From CAKVOD01 sp964606505 (lineage in GTDB: Bacteria; Bacillota; Clostridia; Christensenellales; UBA1242): a DNA stretch of 64,000 nucleotides. Every line of letters begins with the position of its first letter. Position 1 is the first letter of the stretch. Positions 46,125-55,970 of the stretch are shown here, piece by piece. The stretch spans positions 1-64,000 of the forward strand of contig CAZSGM010000001.1 in the NCBI GenBank assembly GCA_964606505.1. Reading direction: 5' to 3'. The notes under the pieces are model-generated. The model saw nothing but the letters and a program-made list of their open reading frames with translations. It was not told the origin of the DNA and ran no database searches. The position numbers and the translations under genes were made by a program.

Positions 46125-47450
46125 TTATTCTTCGGAATCGTCATTTATTGAACCATCTAGCAACGTTACAGGCTCAACTTCAATAAGTTTGGTTCCGTCA
46201 ACGACTGCAACGGCATCCAATTTCTTTTGTATACGCTTAGATTTCTTAGTTGCATCCTCAATTGTTGTACTTGCCTCGTCAAGTTTCTTTTGTGTTTTTG
46301 CAAGCAGTTCAACAAACTTGACAAACTCAGTCTTAAACGTTGACAGCAACGCCCAAACTTCACTTGAACGCTTTTCAATTGCGACGCTCTTGAAGCCCAT
46401 TTGCAGCGAGTTGATGAGCGCCGAAAGTGTTGTTGGACCACAAACGATTATGCGGTAGTTATCTTGCAAGTATTCAAGCAAGCCCGCGTTTTTGACGACT
46501 TCCGCGTAAAGTCCCTCGAGCGCAAGGTACATAACGGCAAAGTCGGTTGTGCGCGGCGGGTCAATATACTTTTCGTTAATCTTTTTCGCTTCATCTTTTA
46601 TGCGCTTTTCAAGTGCTTTTTGTGCCTTCTCCACGTCCTCTTTTATGCCAAGCTCACTCGCTTCAACCAATCTTTGGTAATCCTCAAGTGGGAACTTTGC
46701 GTCGATTGGAAGCAGTACGGTTTCGTCGTCGTTTTTCCCCGGCATTTTGATTACAAAGTCAACCGCTTCTTTGGAGTTTTTCTTGATTTGCACTTGGCTA
46801 TCGTATTGGATGTGGCTGAGCATTTGCTCAAGTATGTTTCCAAGTTGCACCTCGCCCCAAACGCCACGTATTTTGATGTTACTCAAGGTGTGTTTTAGGT
46901 CGTCAACGCCGGTCGCGAGGCTGCGCATTTCGCCTAATCCCTTATGCACTTTTTCAAGTCTTTCCGAAATAATTGCAAAACTATCGTTAAGGCGTTTTTC
47001 AAGCGATGTGTTAAGTTTTTCGTCAACTGTTTCGCGCATTTTGTCAAGTTTTTCGTTGTTATCCACATTGATTTTATACAGCATTTCGCGGATTGTTTTA
47101 TCAATATTTGACAGGCGCGTTTCGGTTTCGGTCAACAAGTTTTTTACGCGCACTTCAACGTTTTGCAAAATCTGCGTTTGCTCAGTTTTGAACGCGTGTA
47201 TATTTTGGTTGGATTCCGACTTTGAGGCGTACAACGTGCGCATAATCTGCTCGTTGTTGGAGTCAATAATTTTCTCAAGGTTTTCGTTTATTAATTTAAT
47301 TTTATTAAACTGCTCATTTAATTCCCTTTGCACGCTACCGCTGCCTTGGTTGCTCTTTTTAAAAAGCAATACGGCGAGCAAAATTAGGCACAGTACTCCT
47401 ACAACTAATATTCCGTAATCAACCATTGTTGCTGCACACAATCTTACCAT
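46125..47450 (-). CDS. rmuC: RmuC-family protein
   Basis: This 441-residue protein has an N-terminal membrane anchor (about 10-30), a long coiled coil (about 38-180) and the RmuC nuclease-like core with IRGVWGEVQLGNILEQML, LLPIDAKFPLEDYQRL and VMYLALEGLYAEV. RmuC limits inversion-type recombination in E. coli. The ATG at 47450 overlaps the cca stop (ATGGTAA) and has GGAG 9 bases upstream; a second Met at codon 9 is also possible. Confidence 0.93.
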   Translation of the reverse strand: MVRLCAATMVDYGILVVGVLCLILLAVLLFKKSNQGSGSVQRELNEQFNKIKLINENLEKIIDSNNEQIMRTLYASKSESNQNIHAFKTEQTQILQNVEVRVKNLLTETETRLSNIDKTIREMLYKINVDNNEKLDKMRETVDEKLNTSLEKRLNDSFAIISERLEKVHKGLGEMRSLATGVDDLKHTLSNIKIRGVWGEVQLGNILEQMLSHIQYDSQVQIKKNSKEAVDFVIKMPGKNDDETVLLPIDAKFPLEDYQRLVEASELGIKEDVEKAQKALEKRIKDEAKKINEKYIDPPRTTDFAVMYLALEGLYAEVVKNAGLLEYLQDNYRIIVCGPTTLSALINSLQMGFKSVAIEKRSSEVWALLSTFKTEFVKFVELLAKTQKKLDEASTTIEDATKKSKRIQKKLDAVAVVDGTKLIEVEPVTLLDGSINDDSEE

Positions 47451-48868
47451 ATATCATCACTCCACTCAATAAATTTCTCCAGTTCTTCCAATAAAAACTC
47501 TTTGTTGTTGTTTCTCTTTTTTACTGCAAGTATCAGCGCCGTTCCAAGCAACGATGAAATCTCGTCATTGTCAAGTTCCGGCCACTTGTCTTTAATGTCT
47601 TTTGATGTAATCGAAAGTTCGCCAATATAGCGCGGGATGTTGTTTGCCTTCATTAAATCTGCGGTTATAAAAACACGCTCAAAAATTTCATCGGCAAATC
47701 CTCTGTGTAAAATATTGTTATAATACGAAATATCTGAAAGCACAGGAAAGAAATAGTGCACATACGCAACAAATTTGCTCTCGTCGGTCATTTTGTTTCG
47801 CGTGAATAAACCATCCAAAACTAGGGTATAATGGGCTTGCGCTTTCCTTCCCAACATTAACCCTTCTTCCCCAAAATAACTTCCAAGCATTAGTTCCGCA
47901 CGCTCGCCCACCATACTCTCAGTAAGTAGCCCTATAAAATAGGAAAGTCCCAGCGCAAAGTCAGCAGAAAGGAGCGTCCCAAATTTGAACGGCGTATGGT
48001 AGGAATCATATAACAAATTAATATCAACAACCTCTGGCAACCTAGTGTAAATATGTTCTATAATTCGCAAAGAGAACAAGGCGTCAAGCAGTCGAAGTTC
48101 CCTAGCGTGTATCGTATCTTCATCTTGTGCGTAGTTGTAACTATCTAATTGTGCACGCAGTGTGCGTTCGTCAGTTTCATCGGAGTAATGCTCTGTAGGA
48201 TATTCGCCTTCCGCTGCTTGACATTTAAAAATCTTGCGCATTTCTTCCGCAACTTTAACGTGTGAAACATCTTTTAGTAGATGCCTATGCAAAGTTGCGC
48301 TGTCCATAACGTCTTTAGGTATGTACATTTTCTTTGTGTATGCGAGCCTAACAAGGCGCATAATACGCAAGCCGTCCGATTCAAAAACGCGTTCGTTAAC
48401 CATTCGTATGCGGTGTTCCAAGCAATCTTGCAAACCATTACAAGGGTCAAACAACTTACATTCCGACAAATCGTAATACATTGCGTCTATAGTAAAATCT
48501 CGCCTTTGAACATCCTTTTCAACTTCGCTAACAAAGGAAACTTCGCGAGGGGTATGCCCTTTGCCGTAGATTTCCTCGCGAAAGGTGGTATAGTCAAATG
48601 TGGCGGTCTTTCTGCCTGCGGATATTTTATATGAGCCGAGCGCAGTGTTAACAGGTTGTGCTGTAAATTTTGTGTTTGTTAAAATCCTCTCAACGTCGCT
48701 AGGCGTTGCTGCACTGCAAATATCAATATCATCCGTGTCAATATCAAGCACAAAGTCGCGAATGTATCCACCAACGATGTACAACTTAAACCCGTTGTCT
48801 GCAAATATCTTGCTAAGTTCCCAAATTTCGCTTGGGATTTTTCCCTTAAATTTCTCTAGTATATCCAT
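47444..48868 (-). CDS. cca: CCA tRNA nucleotidyltransferase / polyA-polymerase family
   Basis: The 474-residue class II nucleotidyltransferase has YIVGGYIRDFVLDIDTDDIDIC (about 23-44), RRDFTIDAMYYD and the region RIMRLVRLAYTKKM. It adds or repairs the CCA end of tRNAs. The ATG at 48868 has AGGAAGG 6 bases upstream; the frame runs 39 codons further without support. An extended -10 promoter TGGTATAAT lies just upstream. Note that tRNA-Arg here encodes its own CCA. Confidence 0.94.
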   Translation of the reverse strand: MDILEKFKGKIPSEIWELSKIFADNGFKLYIVGGYIRDFVLDIDTDDIDICSAATPSDVERILTNTKFTAQPVNTALGSYKISAGRKTATFDYTTFREEIYGKGHTPREVSFVSEVEKDVQRRDFTIDAMYYDLSECKLFDPCNGLQDCLEHRIRMVNERVFESDGLRIMRLVRLAYTKKMYIPKDVMDSATLHRHLLKDVSHVKVAEEMRKIFKCQAAEGEYPTEHYSDETDERTLRAQLDSYNYAQDEDTIHARELRLLDALFSLRIIEHIYTRLPEVVDINLLYDSYHTPFKFGTLLSADFALGLSYFIGLLTESMVGERAELMLGSYFGEEGLMLGRKAQAHYTLVLDGLFTRNKMTDESKFVAYVHYFFPVLSDISYYNNILHRGFADEIFERVFITADLMKANNIPRYIGELSITSKDIKDKWPELDNDEISSLLGTALILAVKKRNNNKEFLLEELEKFIEWSDDIW

Positions 48869-49012
48869 TGTAAACCTTCCTATAATTATACCAAAATTCG
48901 CTTTCATAAACAAGTGAATAACACCAATTAATAAAAACAGATTACATGATACAATACTGGCAAAATAATGCTGCGATAATAACAAACTTTTAAGTTATTA
49001 AAACAATTAAAT

Positions 49013-49021
49013 CCCCCCCCC
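49013..49021. repeat. C9 homopolymer upstream of cca
   Basis: Nine C residues in otherwise AT-rich intergenic DNA about 145 bp upstream of the cca start. No reading frame crosses it. Confidence 0.9.
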
Positions 49022-49043
49022 TACTTAAAGCACTTTTGAGCAC

Positions 49044-49093
49044 CAAAAAAACAACCTACACGAACTCAAAATGAGCAGCATAGGTTGCTTTTA
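49044..49093 (-). terminator. Terminator of the rpmH-jag operon
   Basis: Minus strand GCAACCTA...TAGGTTGT with an inner CTCATTTTGAG hairpin and T7. Confidence 0.88.
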
Positions 49094-49199
49094 ATCTTAT
49101 ATGTTTAAATATTTTACTATTGCGATACTTTGCAAAACCACTTACAACAATTATTACAGCAAAGCGATTGCAAAGTCTCTACATTAAAATACGCTTAAA

Positions 49200-49940
49200 T
49201 TAGTCGTTCTTATCATTAGGGCGAACCGTTATGTATCTATATGGTTCGACGCCAAACGACTCCGCGATTACATCCTTCCTATTCGCCAAAAAGTCGTGGA
49301 TAAGGTGGCGCTCAAAAGAATTCATTGGTTGCATACGAATTGTTTTACCCGAACTGATAGCCTCGTCGGCGCATTTAATTGCTTGCTCGCACAAATCGGC
49401 TTCGCGTTTCTTTTCATAGTCGCCCACATTAACAATTATGCGCTTGAGCGAAACTTCTTTGTTGTGTCCGCGCTCAATAGTGTTTAAAATAGTTTGCAGG
49501 GCATTGACGGCGTCAGTGTTTCCAAACACTTCGCAGCCTTCGCCTTGTATTTCAAAGACAACTACTTTGTTTTGCACCCTTTCGGTCGCGTAAACGTTAG
49601 GGTTGTATAGTTTTAGAATTTTGTTTAAGACGCTCAACGCATATGTTGTTCCGCTTTCGTTTTGCACGCGCGCTTCCTCAGTTTCGCCGCAGTTTGTTTG
49701 CAAGCAGTTTGTTTCCGCGCCCGACTCTTGGCTGCAGGGTTCCGCGCTTTGAGGCTTGGACGTCGCGTCAAAAAGTTCGGCAAAACTCTCAGTTTTTGTC
49801 AACTTTACCTTTGCTTTTTTAAACATCCCCCCTTCGCTCAAAATCTCAACTTTTACCTCGTCGAGTTTTGCCCCCAGTTGGCTCAACCCGCTCTCGATTG
49901 CCTCTTGAACGTTCTTACCAAAACTCTCTATGCTTTCCAT
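49200..49940 (-). CDS. jag: Jag/KhpB RNA-binding protein
   Basis: This 246-residue protein has an N-terminal Jag domain (about 1-50, ESFGKNVQEAIESGLSQLG), a Cys/Glu-rich linker, a KH domain (about 100-170) and a C-terminal R3H domain (about 175-240, MNSFERHLIHDFLANRKDVIAESF, EPYRYITVRP). KhpB with KhpA binds RNA and affects cell elongation and sporulation genes in Gram-positives. It follows yidC as in most Bacillota. Confidence 0.95.
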   Translation of the reverse strand: MESIESFGKNVQEAIESGLSQLGAKLDEVKVEILSEGGMFKKAKVKLTKTESFAELFDATSKPQSAEPCSQESGAETNCLQTNCGETEEARVQNESGTTYALSVLNKILKLYNPNVYATERVQNKVVVFEIQGEGCEVFGNTDAVNALQTILNTIERGHNKEVSLKRIIVNVGDYEKKREADLCEQAIKCADEAISSGKTIRMQPMNSFERHLIHDFLANRKDVIAESFGVEPYRYITVRPNDKND

Positions 49941-49961
49941 TGCCTCACCTCAACTGACATC

Positions 49962-51068
49962 CTATTGTCTAACGTAATCAGGTTTTTTAACTTCAACTTT
50001 TGCCTTACCGCTAGATTTTACTAGGTCGTCTTTTTTGTTCCTCAAAATTAGGTTGAAAATATAGTTAGCAAGCGCACCGAACGCTGATGTCGTAACGATG
50101 TACAACGCAAACGCCGCACTATATCCCAAAGTAATCAACACCATAACGATAGGCAGTACCCATTTCATAACCTTCGTTGCAGCAGCCCCGCTGGCTTTAG
50201 GTTGTGGGTTTTCTTTTTCACCTTTAGCAGAAAGTATGCGCCCCTCGTCGGCAGGTTTCTCTTCTTTCTTCTTTTTGTCCTTGACCGCTGCTTGTCCTAA
50301 TGAAACAGATAGGAACGAAACAACTGCAGCAAGTATAATCAAGATAAAGTATCCGTTTGACGAACGAACCTTTTCGCGCAATGGATCCATAACTGCATCA
50401 TACTTAGCTTTTTCTGCTTCGTATATTGCTTTTTCTTCGTCAGTTCCATTTTTTAGATTAATTGAATTTGCGTATGATTCAAAAGATGCGATTGGACTTG
50501 CAGTTGTATCTGGACGCCAAATATTTTCAATCCAAAGCCAACTTGTTTTGATTTCTTGATATTTTTCAAATACTGCTTGCTCTTGCTTAGCGACATAATC
50601 AACTTCGGTAACACTTACTGAGTCGTACGCTTTCTCAAGTGCTTCATACTGTGATTTGACGACATTGCTTGAGATATTGTTCATTCCTGCAAACAGTGTA
50701 AAGAACACAAAACAGGTAACAAATAGATACAGTATCATTATACCACACGAACCAAACATCCCGACGTTTTCGCGCTTATATAGTTCCATCGTCTTTTGGT
50801 TGAGTGTGTTTTTATCGTTGGCGTACTTTTCCTTGAGTTTAGCAAGTTGCGGCGCAATCTTTTCTTGTTGCGCGGTAGTTTTTGCGGTCGACTTTCTTTG
50901 GAAATAGTCAAGCGGCAACATCAAAAGTTTTACAGCTATACCAATTAGAATGATAGTAAAACCATAATCGCCAATCCAACTATAAAACCATTTGATTATG
51001 TCTTCCCAAACACCTAATCCTGCTGGAATTTCAAGTTGTGCAGATAATAGATTTATTAAACTAACCAT
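49962..51068 (-). CDS. yidC: Membrane protein insertase YidC/SpoIIIJ
   Basis: This 368-residue insertase has five membrane helices and the conserved segments YGFTIILIGIAVKLLMLPLDYFQRKSTAK and QEKIAPQLAKLKEKYANDKNTLNQKTMELYKRE. A longer loop of about 90 residues (about 145-235) lies between helices. A true lipobox is not evident at the N-terminus. The ATG at 51068 has AGGAG 7 bases upstream and lies inside the yidD 3' end (13-base overlap). Confidence 0.95.
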   Translation of the reverse strand: MVSLINLLSAQLEIPAGLGVWEDIIKWFYSWIGDYGFTIILIGIAVKLLMLPLDYFQRKSTAKTTAQQEKIAPQLAKLKEKYANDKNTLNQKTMELYKRENVGMFGSCGIMILYLFVTCFVFFTLFAGMNNISSNVVKSQYEALEKAYDSVSVTEVDYVAKQEQAVFEKYQEIKTSWLWIENIWRPDTTASPIASFESYANSINLKNGTDEEKAIYEAEKAKYDAVMDPLREKVRSSNGYFILIILAAVVSFLSVSLGQAAVKDKKKKEEKPADEGRILSAKGEKENPQPKASGAAATKVMKWVLPIVMVLITLGYSAAFALYIVTTSAFGALANYIFNLILRNKKDDLVKSSGKAKVEVKKPDYVRQ

Positions 51069-51328
51069 TTGCAATCTCCTTTGATATTATCTGGAACAGG
51101 ATCGACGCCGCCCGAATGTCTAGGCGTGCACCTCAAAATCCTTTTTAATCCTAAATACGACCCCTTAAAAACCCCGAACGATTTTATAGCTTTTAAAGTG
51201 TAGGTTGAACACGTCGGCAAATATATACACCCGTGCGGCAACAGTGGCGAAATCACCCATTTGTACAAGTAAATAAGTCCTTCCGCTAGCCACTGCAGAG
51301 GCATAAGCAATATTTTAAAGATGTTCAT
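51056..51328 (-). CDS. yidD: YidD family membrane-insertion accessory protein
   Basis: The 90-residue protein has the signature YKWVISPLLPHGCIYLPTCSTYTLKAI and RILRCTPRHSGGVDPVP. It lies between rnpA and yidC as usual and overlaps yidC. Confidence 0.97.
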   Translation of the reverse strand: MNIFKILLMPLQWLAEGLIYLYKWVISPLLPHGCIYLPTCSTYTLKAIKSFGVFKGSYLGLKRILRCTPRHSGGVDPVPDNIKGDCKWLV

Positions 51329-51342
51329 ACGTTACCCTTAAA

Positions 51343-51684
51343 TTAGTCTTTATCCTTAACTTTATTCAATAAAAACTTCAAATTATCATATAGCTGTTGA
51401 TAACTCATATTTTCTATTCCGCTGCGCGCAACAATGATAATATTTTTCTTGCCGATTGAATCGTTTTTTGTAATATCATAAATGCAGGCGCGGATACGCC
51501 TCTTGACTTTGTTGCGCACGACCGCATTACCAACCTTTGAGCCGATACTTATCCCGTAGCGCGCGTAAGGCTTGTACGATTTCGTTACAATTAGCGTTAC
51601 ACATTTTGCGTTTTGGCGTTTCCCATTGCGGAACATAAAGTTGAATTCTTTAATCTTTTTTATTCTATACTTTTTTTTAATCAA
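51343..51684 (-). CDS. rnpA: Ribonuclease P protein component
   Basis: This 113-residue basic protein supports RNase P RNA in tRNA 5' processing. Motifs KEFNFMFRNGKRQNAK, GISIGSKVGNAVVRNKVKRRIRACI (RNR motif) are present. Order rpmH-rnpA-yidD-yidC-jag is standard. Confidence 0.97.
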   Translation of the reverse strand: MIKKKYRIKKIKEFNFMFRNGKRQNAKCVTLIVTKSYKPYARYGISIGSKVGNAVVRNKVKRRIRACIYDITKNDSIGKKNIIIVARSGIENMSYQQLYDNLKFLLNKVKDKD

Positions 51685-51736
51685 AACTTCCTCGCATATT
51701 ATAAAAAATGCTCACTAATAAATAATGAGCAATTAA

Positions 51737-51871
51737 TTATACAGTAAGTTTTGCTCTACCGCGTGCTCTACGTCTTTTGAGAACACGTCTGCCTGCTGTC
51801 GTCTTCATTCTTTGACGAAAGCCGTGAACTTTGCTTCTGTGTTTTTTCTTAGGTTGATAAGTCCTCTTCAT
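51737..51871 (-). CDS. rpmH: 50S ribosomal protein L34
   Basis: The 44-residue, highly basic protein starts MKRTYQPKKKHRSKVHGF and ends RRARGRAKLTV, matching L34. A GGAGATGG site precedes the ATG. Consensus promoter at 51919-51947. Confidence 0.98.
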   Translation of the reverse strand: MKRTYQPKKKHRSKVHGFRQRMKTTAGRRVLKRRRARGRAKLTV

Positions 51872-51918
51872 AATGCCATCTCCTTTACATATTCATCTTG
51901 AAAGATTTAAGTTTTAAT

Positions 51919-51947
51919 ATTATATATGAATTTCACTTTTTTGTCAA
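51919..51947 (-). promoter_or_regulatory. Promoter of rpmH operon
   Basis: Minus strand TTGACA (51947-51942), 17 bp, TATAAT (51924-51919). Confidence 0.92.
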
Positions 51948-52126
51948 GTCATTTAGCGATATTTTTAAGTAAATGCGCCAAACTTATTTTTTTGCGCCAC
52001 CCCGCGCTAAAAAACAACCTCAATCGACGGCGCAAAACAGCCATCTTTTCTCACCTAAACATTTGCAGTTTCTCCACCCTCAGGTTTTGCCAAAAAGTCA
52101 GTATTTTCGGGCTTTTTAGCGTGTAG

Positions 52127-52157
52127 TTATCCACAATTGTTCAACTTTTGTGGATAA
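52127..52157. promoter_or_regulatory. 31-bp inverted DnaA-box module, copy 1
   Basis: Two perfect 9-bp DnaA boxes face each other across a 13-bp spacer starting ATTGTT. The copy at 53236-53266 has the same length and differs only at a few spacer bases. Confidence 0.88.
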
Positions 52158-52914
52158 CTTTACACGCTTTAAAAATCAATAAAGCTAACACTTTTAAAAA
52201 GCATTATTTAAAGCTCGCTAAACCTCGTAAAATCCACACTTTAAAACTCTTTCTTTCTTAAAAAATCAGTAAAAACATCAACGGCGAAGCAAGAAAAAAC
52301 TCTGCCGTTTTATCCTTGCGTAGGTTTAAGTTTTAAATGTACTAACCACCCTCACGGCTTAGACTAAGTACAGGTAAAACCTGCTTTTTTTACATTCAAA
52401 TGCACACGACTGAGTTTTTAAACTTTTTGTTGAGCGTTGCGCAAAACATCCAACGCGCCCAATGCCGCAGCCCTAATGCAGGCAAACTTCCCACACCACA
52501 CCACAGTGGACAAACCCAACGCACAACGCCGCTGTGGATAAGTCCGAGCGCAAGACTTAACGCTACTGTGAACAACTCATAAAAGTATACTACACATTTA
52601 TGAAACTACACAATTGTGGATAACCGCTAAAACACTCACTACAACCGCCTCTGCCCCTCCCTAAAGCTAGACAAGACGACCTCCCATTTCAAACATCACT
52701 CTCACTAATTTTATTATTTAGCAAGCTCAAATATTCACACTAAAAAGCTTCGCGATAAACCACTACAAAAAAAAGCGGAAAAAGTCCGCAGCAACTAAAA
52801 AAAAACTTAGAAGCCTACACTCTTTCACGCTTTGAAACTTATGTTATCCGCTTAAACAGAAACTGCCCGATTTCCACAAATGTGGATAACTCAACTTTTT
52901 GCCCCACAAGAAAA

Positions 52915-52937
52915 ATGGTTAAGTACTTAACTATTTT
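52915..52937 (-). promoter_or_regulatory. Extended AGTACT palindrome, site A
   Basis: A 23-bp sequence centred on GTTAAGTACTTAAC, identical (inverted) to 63024-63046 and close to 54841-54860. Confidence 0.75.
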
Positions 52938-53235
52938 TGCCGCCAAAAAACATACGCGTATTACACAATTTACCCTATGATACTCTTGCAAAAACATAGT
53001 ATTTATGCGGGGTGTAGGCATTTAGGCACAATACAAATTCTTATCTGCATCCACTGATTGCGTTAACAAGTTTTTGGGGAGTTATCCACATTCTCAATAA
53101 AAACAGTCTTTTATACCCCCCTGTGGAAGAGATGTGAATAAATCGTCTACAAGTTTAAATTGTAAACATTTTATTGCCTTCAAGTTTAAATATTTTAAAA
53201 CATTTAGTAGTAGTGGTGTTTGTTACAAAAAACAC

Positions 53236-53266
53236 TTATCCACAATTGTTTAACATATGTGGATAA
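53236..53266. promoter_or_regulatory. 31-bp inverted DnaA-box module, copy 2
   Basis: TTATCCACA, 13-bp spacer ATTGTTTAACATA, TGTGGATAA; partner of 52127-52157. Confidence 0.88.
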
Positions 53267-53374
53267 GTAATTTTAGAAAAATTTGCACCCAAAATTTTTG
53301 CCGCCAAAAAGCAGAAAATTCAAGAGAATGTTCCACTTTAAAACTGCAAAATATGAGCCTAACAAATGTGCATT

Positions 53375-54493
53375 TTAGTTAATTATGCGCACAGGAAGGA
53401 TGAGGAAAAGATACCCGTCCCCTTCAAATGGCTTAATAATGCACGGAGCGATTGGAGTTGTAAAATTAAGTGTTATAAACTCGTCGTTTACCACCTTCAA
53501 GCACTCGATAAAATAGCGTGAGTTAAACGCCGTTGTCAAATCAACGCCATCCAAAGAAATTGTAACATTTTCGTGGATGTTTCCAATTTCACTGTTCGAC
53601 GAAATAGCCAAAGTTTTGTCCTTAATTTCAAACTTTGCTATGTTGTTTCTTTCGACGCGCGCAAGCAAACTTGTTCTGTCGAGCGCCTCTTCAAGTTGTT
53701 TTTTGTTTACGGTCGTAACCGTAGTAAAATCACCAGACGTAATGAGGTTATTATAATTAATAAACTCCCCGTCTAGCAAGCGAGAAATGATGACCGCGCC
53801 CTCTTGCTCAATCATCACGTATTGCTTTTGGAAAAATACTTTTATGCTCTCGTCTTTGTCGTCGATAACCTTGGTTATTTCAGACAAACTCTTAGCAGGA
53901 ACGACAAACTGCGCCTCGCTAGTTGTGTACAAAATTGGCTTTTTAGCTATACTCATCCTGTACCCATCGAGTGCGACAACATTGACCTTATCGCTAAAAA
54001 CTTCAAAGAAGCACCCCTTGAATAGTGGCCTTGCGTCGTCAAGCGAAACGGAAAAAATCGTCTTGTTAATAGCGTCCACAAAGTCGTCTTTGCTAATCTC
54101 AAAGTACTGCTCGTTTGAAATCTTTTGTATATCAGGAAACTCCTCAGCATTCAAGCATTGCATATAACCCACACTGTCAGTATATGCAAGCTTCAACTGA
54201 TTGTTTTCACTAACTTCCAAAACAATTTGCTCGTTTGTAAGTTTTCTAACATACTCACTAAAGAACTTACCGGGAACAACAACCGTTCCTTCAAGTTTTA
54301 CGTCAGCCTTAATCTTTGTCTCAATCATCAACTCAAGATCTGTTGCGCTCAACTTCAAGCAATCAGCCTCAGCAACCAACTTAATTCCTTCCAAAATCGG
54401 ATTAGTTGTTCTAGTTGCAGTTGCTTTGATAACCTTCAAAACTGCATCAGCGAGGTCAAGCCCATCGCATATTACTTTCATTCGGGTATTCAT
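53375..54493 (-). CDS. dnaN: DNA polymerase III beta sliding clamp
   Basis: This 372-residue clamp has three similar domains; motifs include KATATRTTNPILEGIKL, SVSLDDARPLFKGCFFEV and the C-terminal LILPVRI, which is typical. The start MNTRMKV has AGGAG 5 bases upstream; an in-frame start 7 codons earlier is unsupported. It is transcribed away from dnaA, on the other side of the AT-rich origin, instead of following dnaA. Confidence 0.97.
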   Translation of the reverse strand: MNTRMKVICDGLDLADAVLKVIKATATRTTNPILEGIKLVAEADCLKLSATDLELMIETKIKADVKLEGTVVVPGKFFSEYVRKLTNEQIVLEVSENNQLKLAYTDSVGYMQCLNAEEFPDIQKISNEQYFEISKDDFVDAINKTIFSVSLDDARPLFKGCFFEVFSDKVNVVALDGYRMSIAKKPILYTTSEAQFVVPAKSLSEITKVIDDKDESIKVFFQKQYVMIEQEGAVIISRLLDGEFINYNNLITSGDFTTVTTVNKKQLEEALDRTSLLARVERNNIAKFEIKDKTLAISSNSEIGNIHENVTISLDGVDLTTAFNSRYFIECLKVVNDEFITLNFTTPIAPCIIKPFEGDGYLFLILPVRIIN

Positions 54494-54517
54494 AGTTTCT
54501 CCTAAAAAATTCAAATC

Positions 54518-54546
54518 ATTTTAGCATACTTTCGTTTTTCTGTAAA
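54518..54546 (-). promoter_or_regulatory. Promoter of dnaN
   Basis: Minus strand TTTACA (54546-54541), 17 bp, TAAAAT (54523-54518). Confidence 0.8.
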
Positions 54547-55109
54547 GCATTTTTGCCCAACTTTTCAAAATTTCTTCATTTTTTTTGGCGCTACAGGAGT
54601 TGAATTTTTTATTTTTTTTAAATAATAACCTGTATTATTATTGTCTGTGCAAATGTGGATAAATTTTGACGTAACCACAATATATTGTGTCATAACTCCT
54701 TAAAATCAACCACAGTATACAATATATAGTTTTTCAAAATGTGCATATCTCGGTGGAGAATTCCACATTTTTTGCACATTTAACTAACATTTTCAATTTT
54801 TCGGGTGTGGATAACCCGATTTTGAACCGCGTTTTTTGGAAAAATAGTTAAGTACTTTACGAAATTTGGCGAAAAATATTTTTTTTTGACTTTTTCAAAA
54901 AAATCAATTAAATTTGGTTGACTTATTTTTGAAAATCGCTATAATATAAAATTTTATTATTTTTAGTTAATTTAGTTTTTAGAATTTAAAAAAATTTTAA
55001 ATTCTAAATTCGCGGAAGTTCGGCTCTTCAAAATAAACGGAACCTAAAATTGTAGCGTCTTTTAGTTGAACTCATCGCCAGTTGCGCAAGTTTTTTTGTG
55101 TGTTATTTA

Positions 55110-55970
55110 AGTACTAATAATATGTTAAGCTTGTTTATTTAATTGTTACTCATAATTTAGTAAGTAATTTTATTTTATTTCAGCACTTACTTATAATCAT
55201 TACTTAAATACTATTAATACAATCTTTACTTAATTATAATATATAATATTGCAAATAATAAGTCAAGTAATTTTATATTATTAATTAATAATTATTTATT
55301 GTCTAAATTATTTTGGTTATACTAATATAATATTAAGTACTTTTATTAATGTTATACTTATTTTATTATAAGTACTAACTTAATACACTTACTTATTTTT
55401 TTATTCGTACTAATTATAAGGGGTTGCATAATGCAGCGTGCTATCGCTTTTTATACTCATACAATATAGTGAGTAATTATACTTATATTTTTTACTTATA
55501 ATATTATAAGTTAATATTAATTTTTATATTTAAAATAATATGCATATATAGTACTATTATATTATTACTAATACTATATTAAGTATTAATATGTTTTGTT
55601 TACTTTAATAATAGATATTACTAAAAATATTAAAGTACTTATAAAATGTTAAGTATTTTATATATTATTTTGTTATTATATAATTATATAACGTATATAT
55701 ATTAATACTTATTATATTATAAAAACTATATTATTTATTATACTCATAATATAATAAGTACTTAATTATTATACTACTTATAATATTATATAAACTAACA
55801 TATTACTGTATTTATAATATTATAAGTTTAGATATATAATTATATCTTTACTTAATATAAGTACTAAAATAGATAAGTACTTACAATATTATAAGTACTT
55901 ATTTTATTTAAGTACTAAAATAATATAACGTATTTAAATATATATTTATTCTTATTATATTATTAGTACT
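55110..55970. repeat. AGTACT palindrome array, left block (11 copies)
   Basis: AGTACT starts at 55110, 55336, 55371, 55550, 55634, 55757, 55860, 55876, 55894, 55911 and 55965. Most sit in ATAAGTACTWA context. Spacing is irregular, 16-226 bp. Variants with a GTAC core (for example CGTACT near 55406) add to it. Confidence 0.9.

Larger units (their letters stand above)
51872..53374. other. 1.5-kb non-coding origin flank with eight DnaA boxes
   Basis: No credible gene. Perfect DnaA boxes (TTATCCACA or complement) at 52127-52135(+), 52149-52157(-), 52533-52541(-), 52615-52623(-), 52881-52889(-), 53082-53090(+), 53236-53244(+) and 53258-53266(-). One extended palindrome GTTAAGTACTTAAC lies near 52925. 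This is a candidate part of oriC. Confidence 0.85.
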
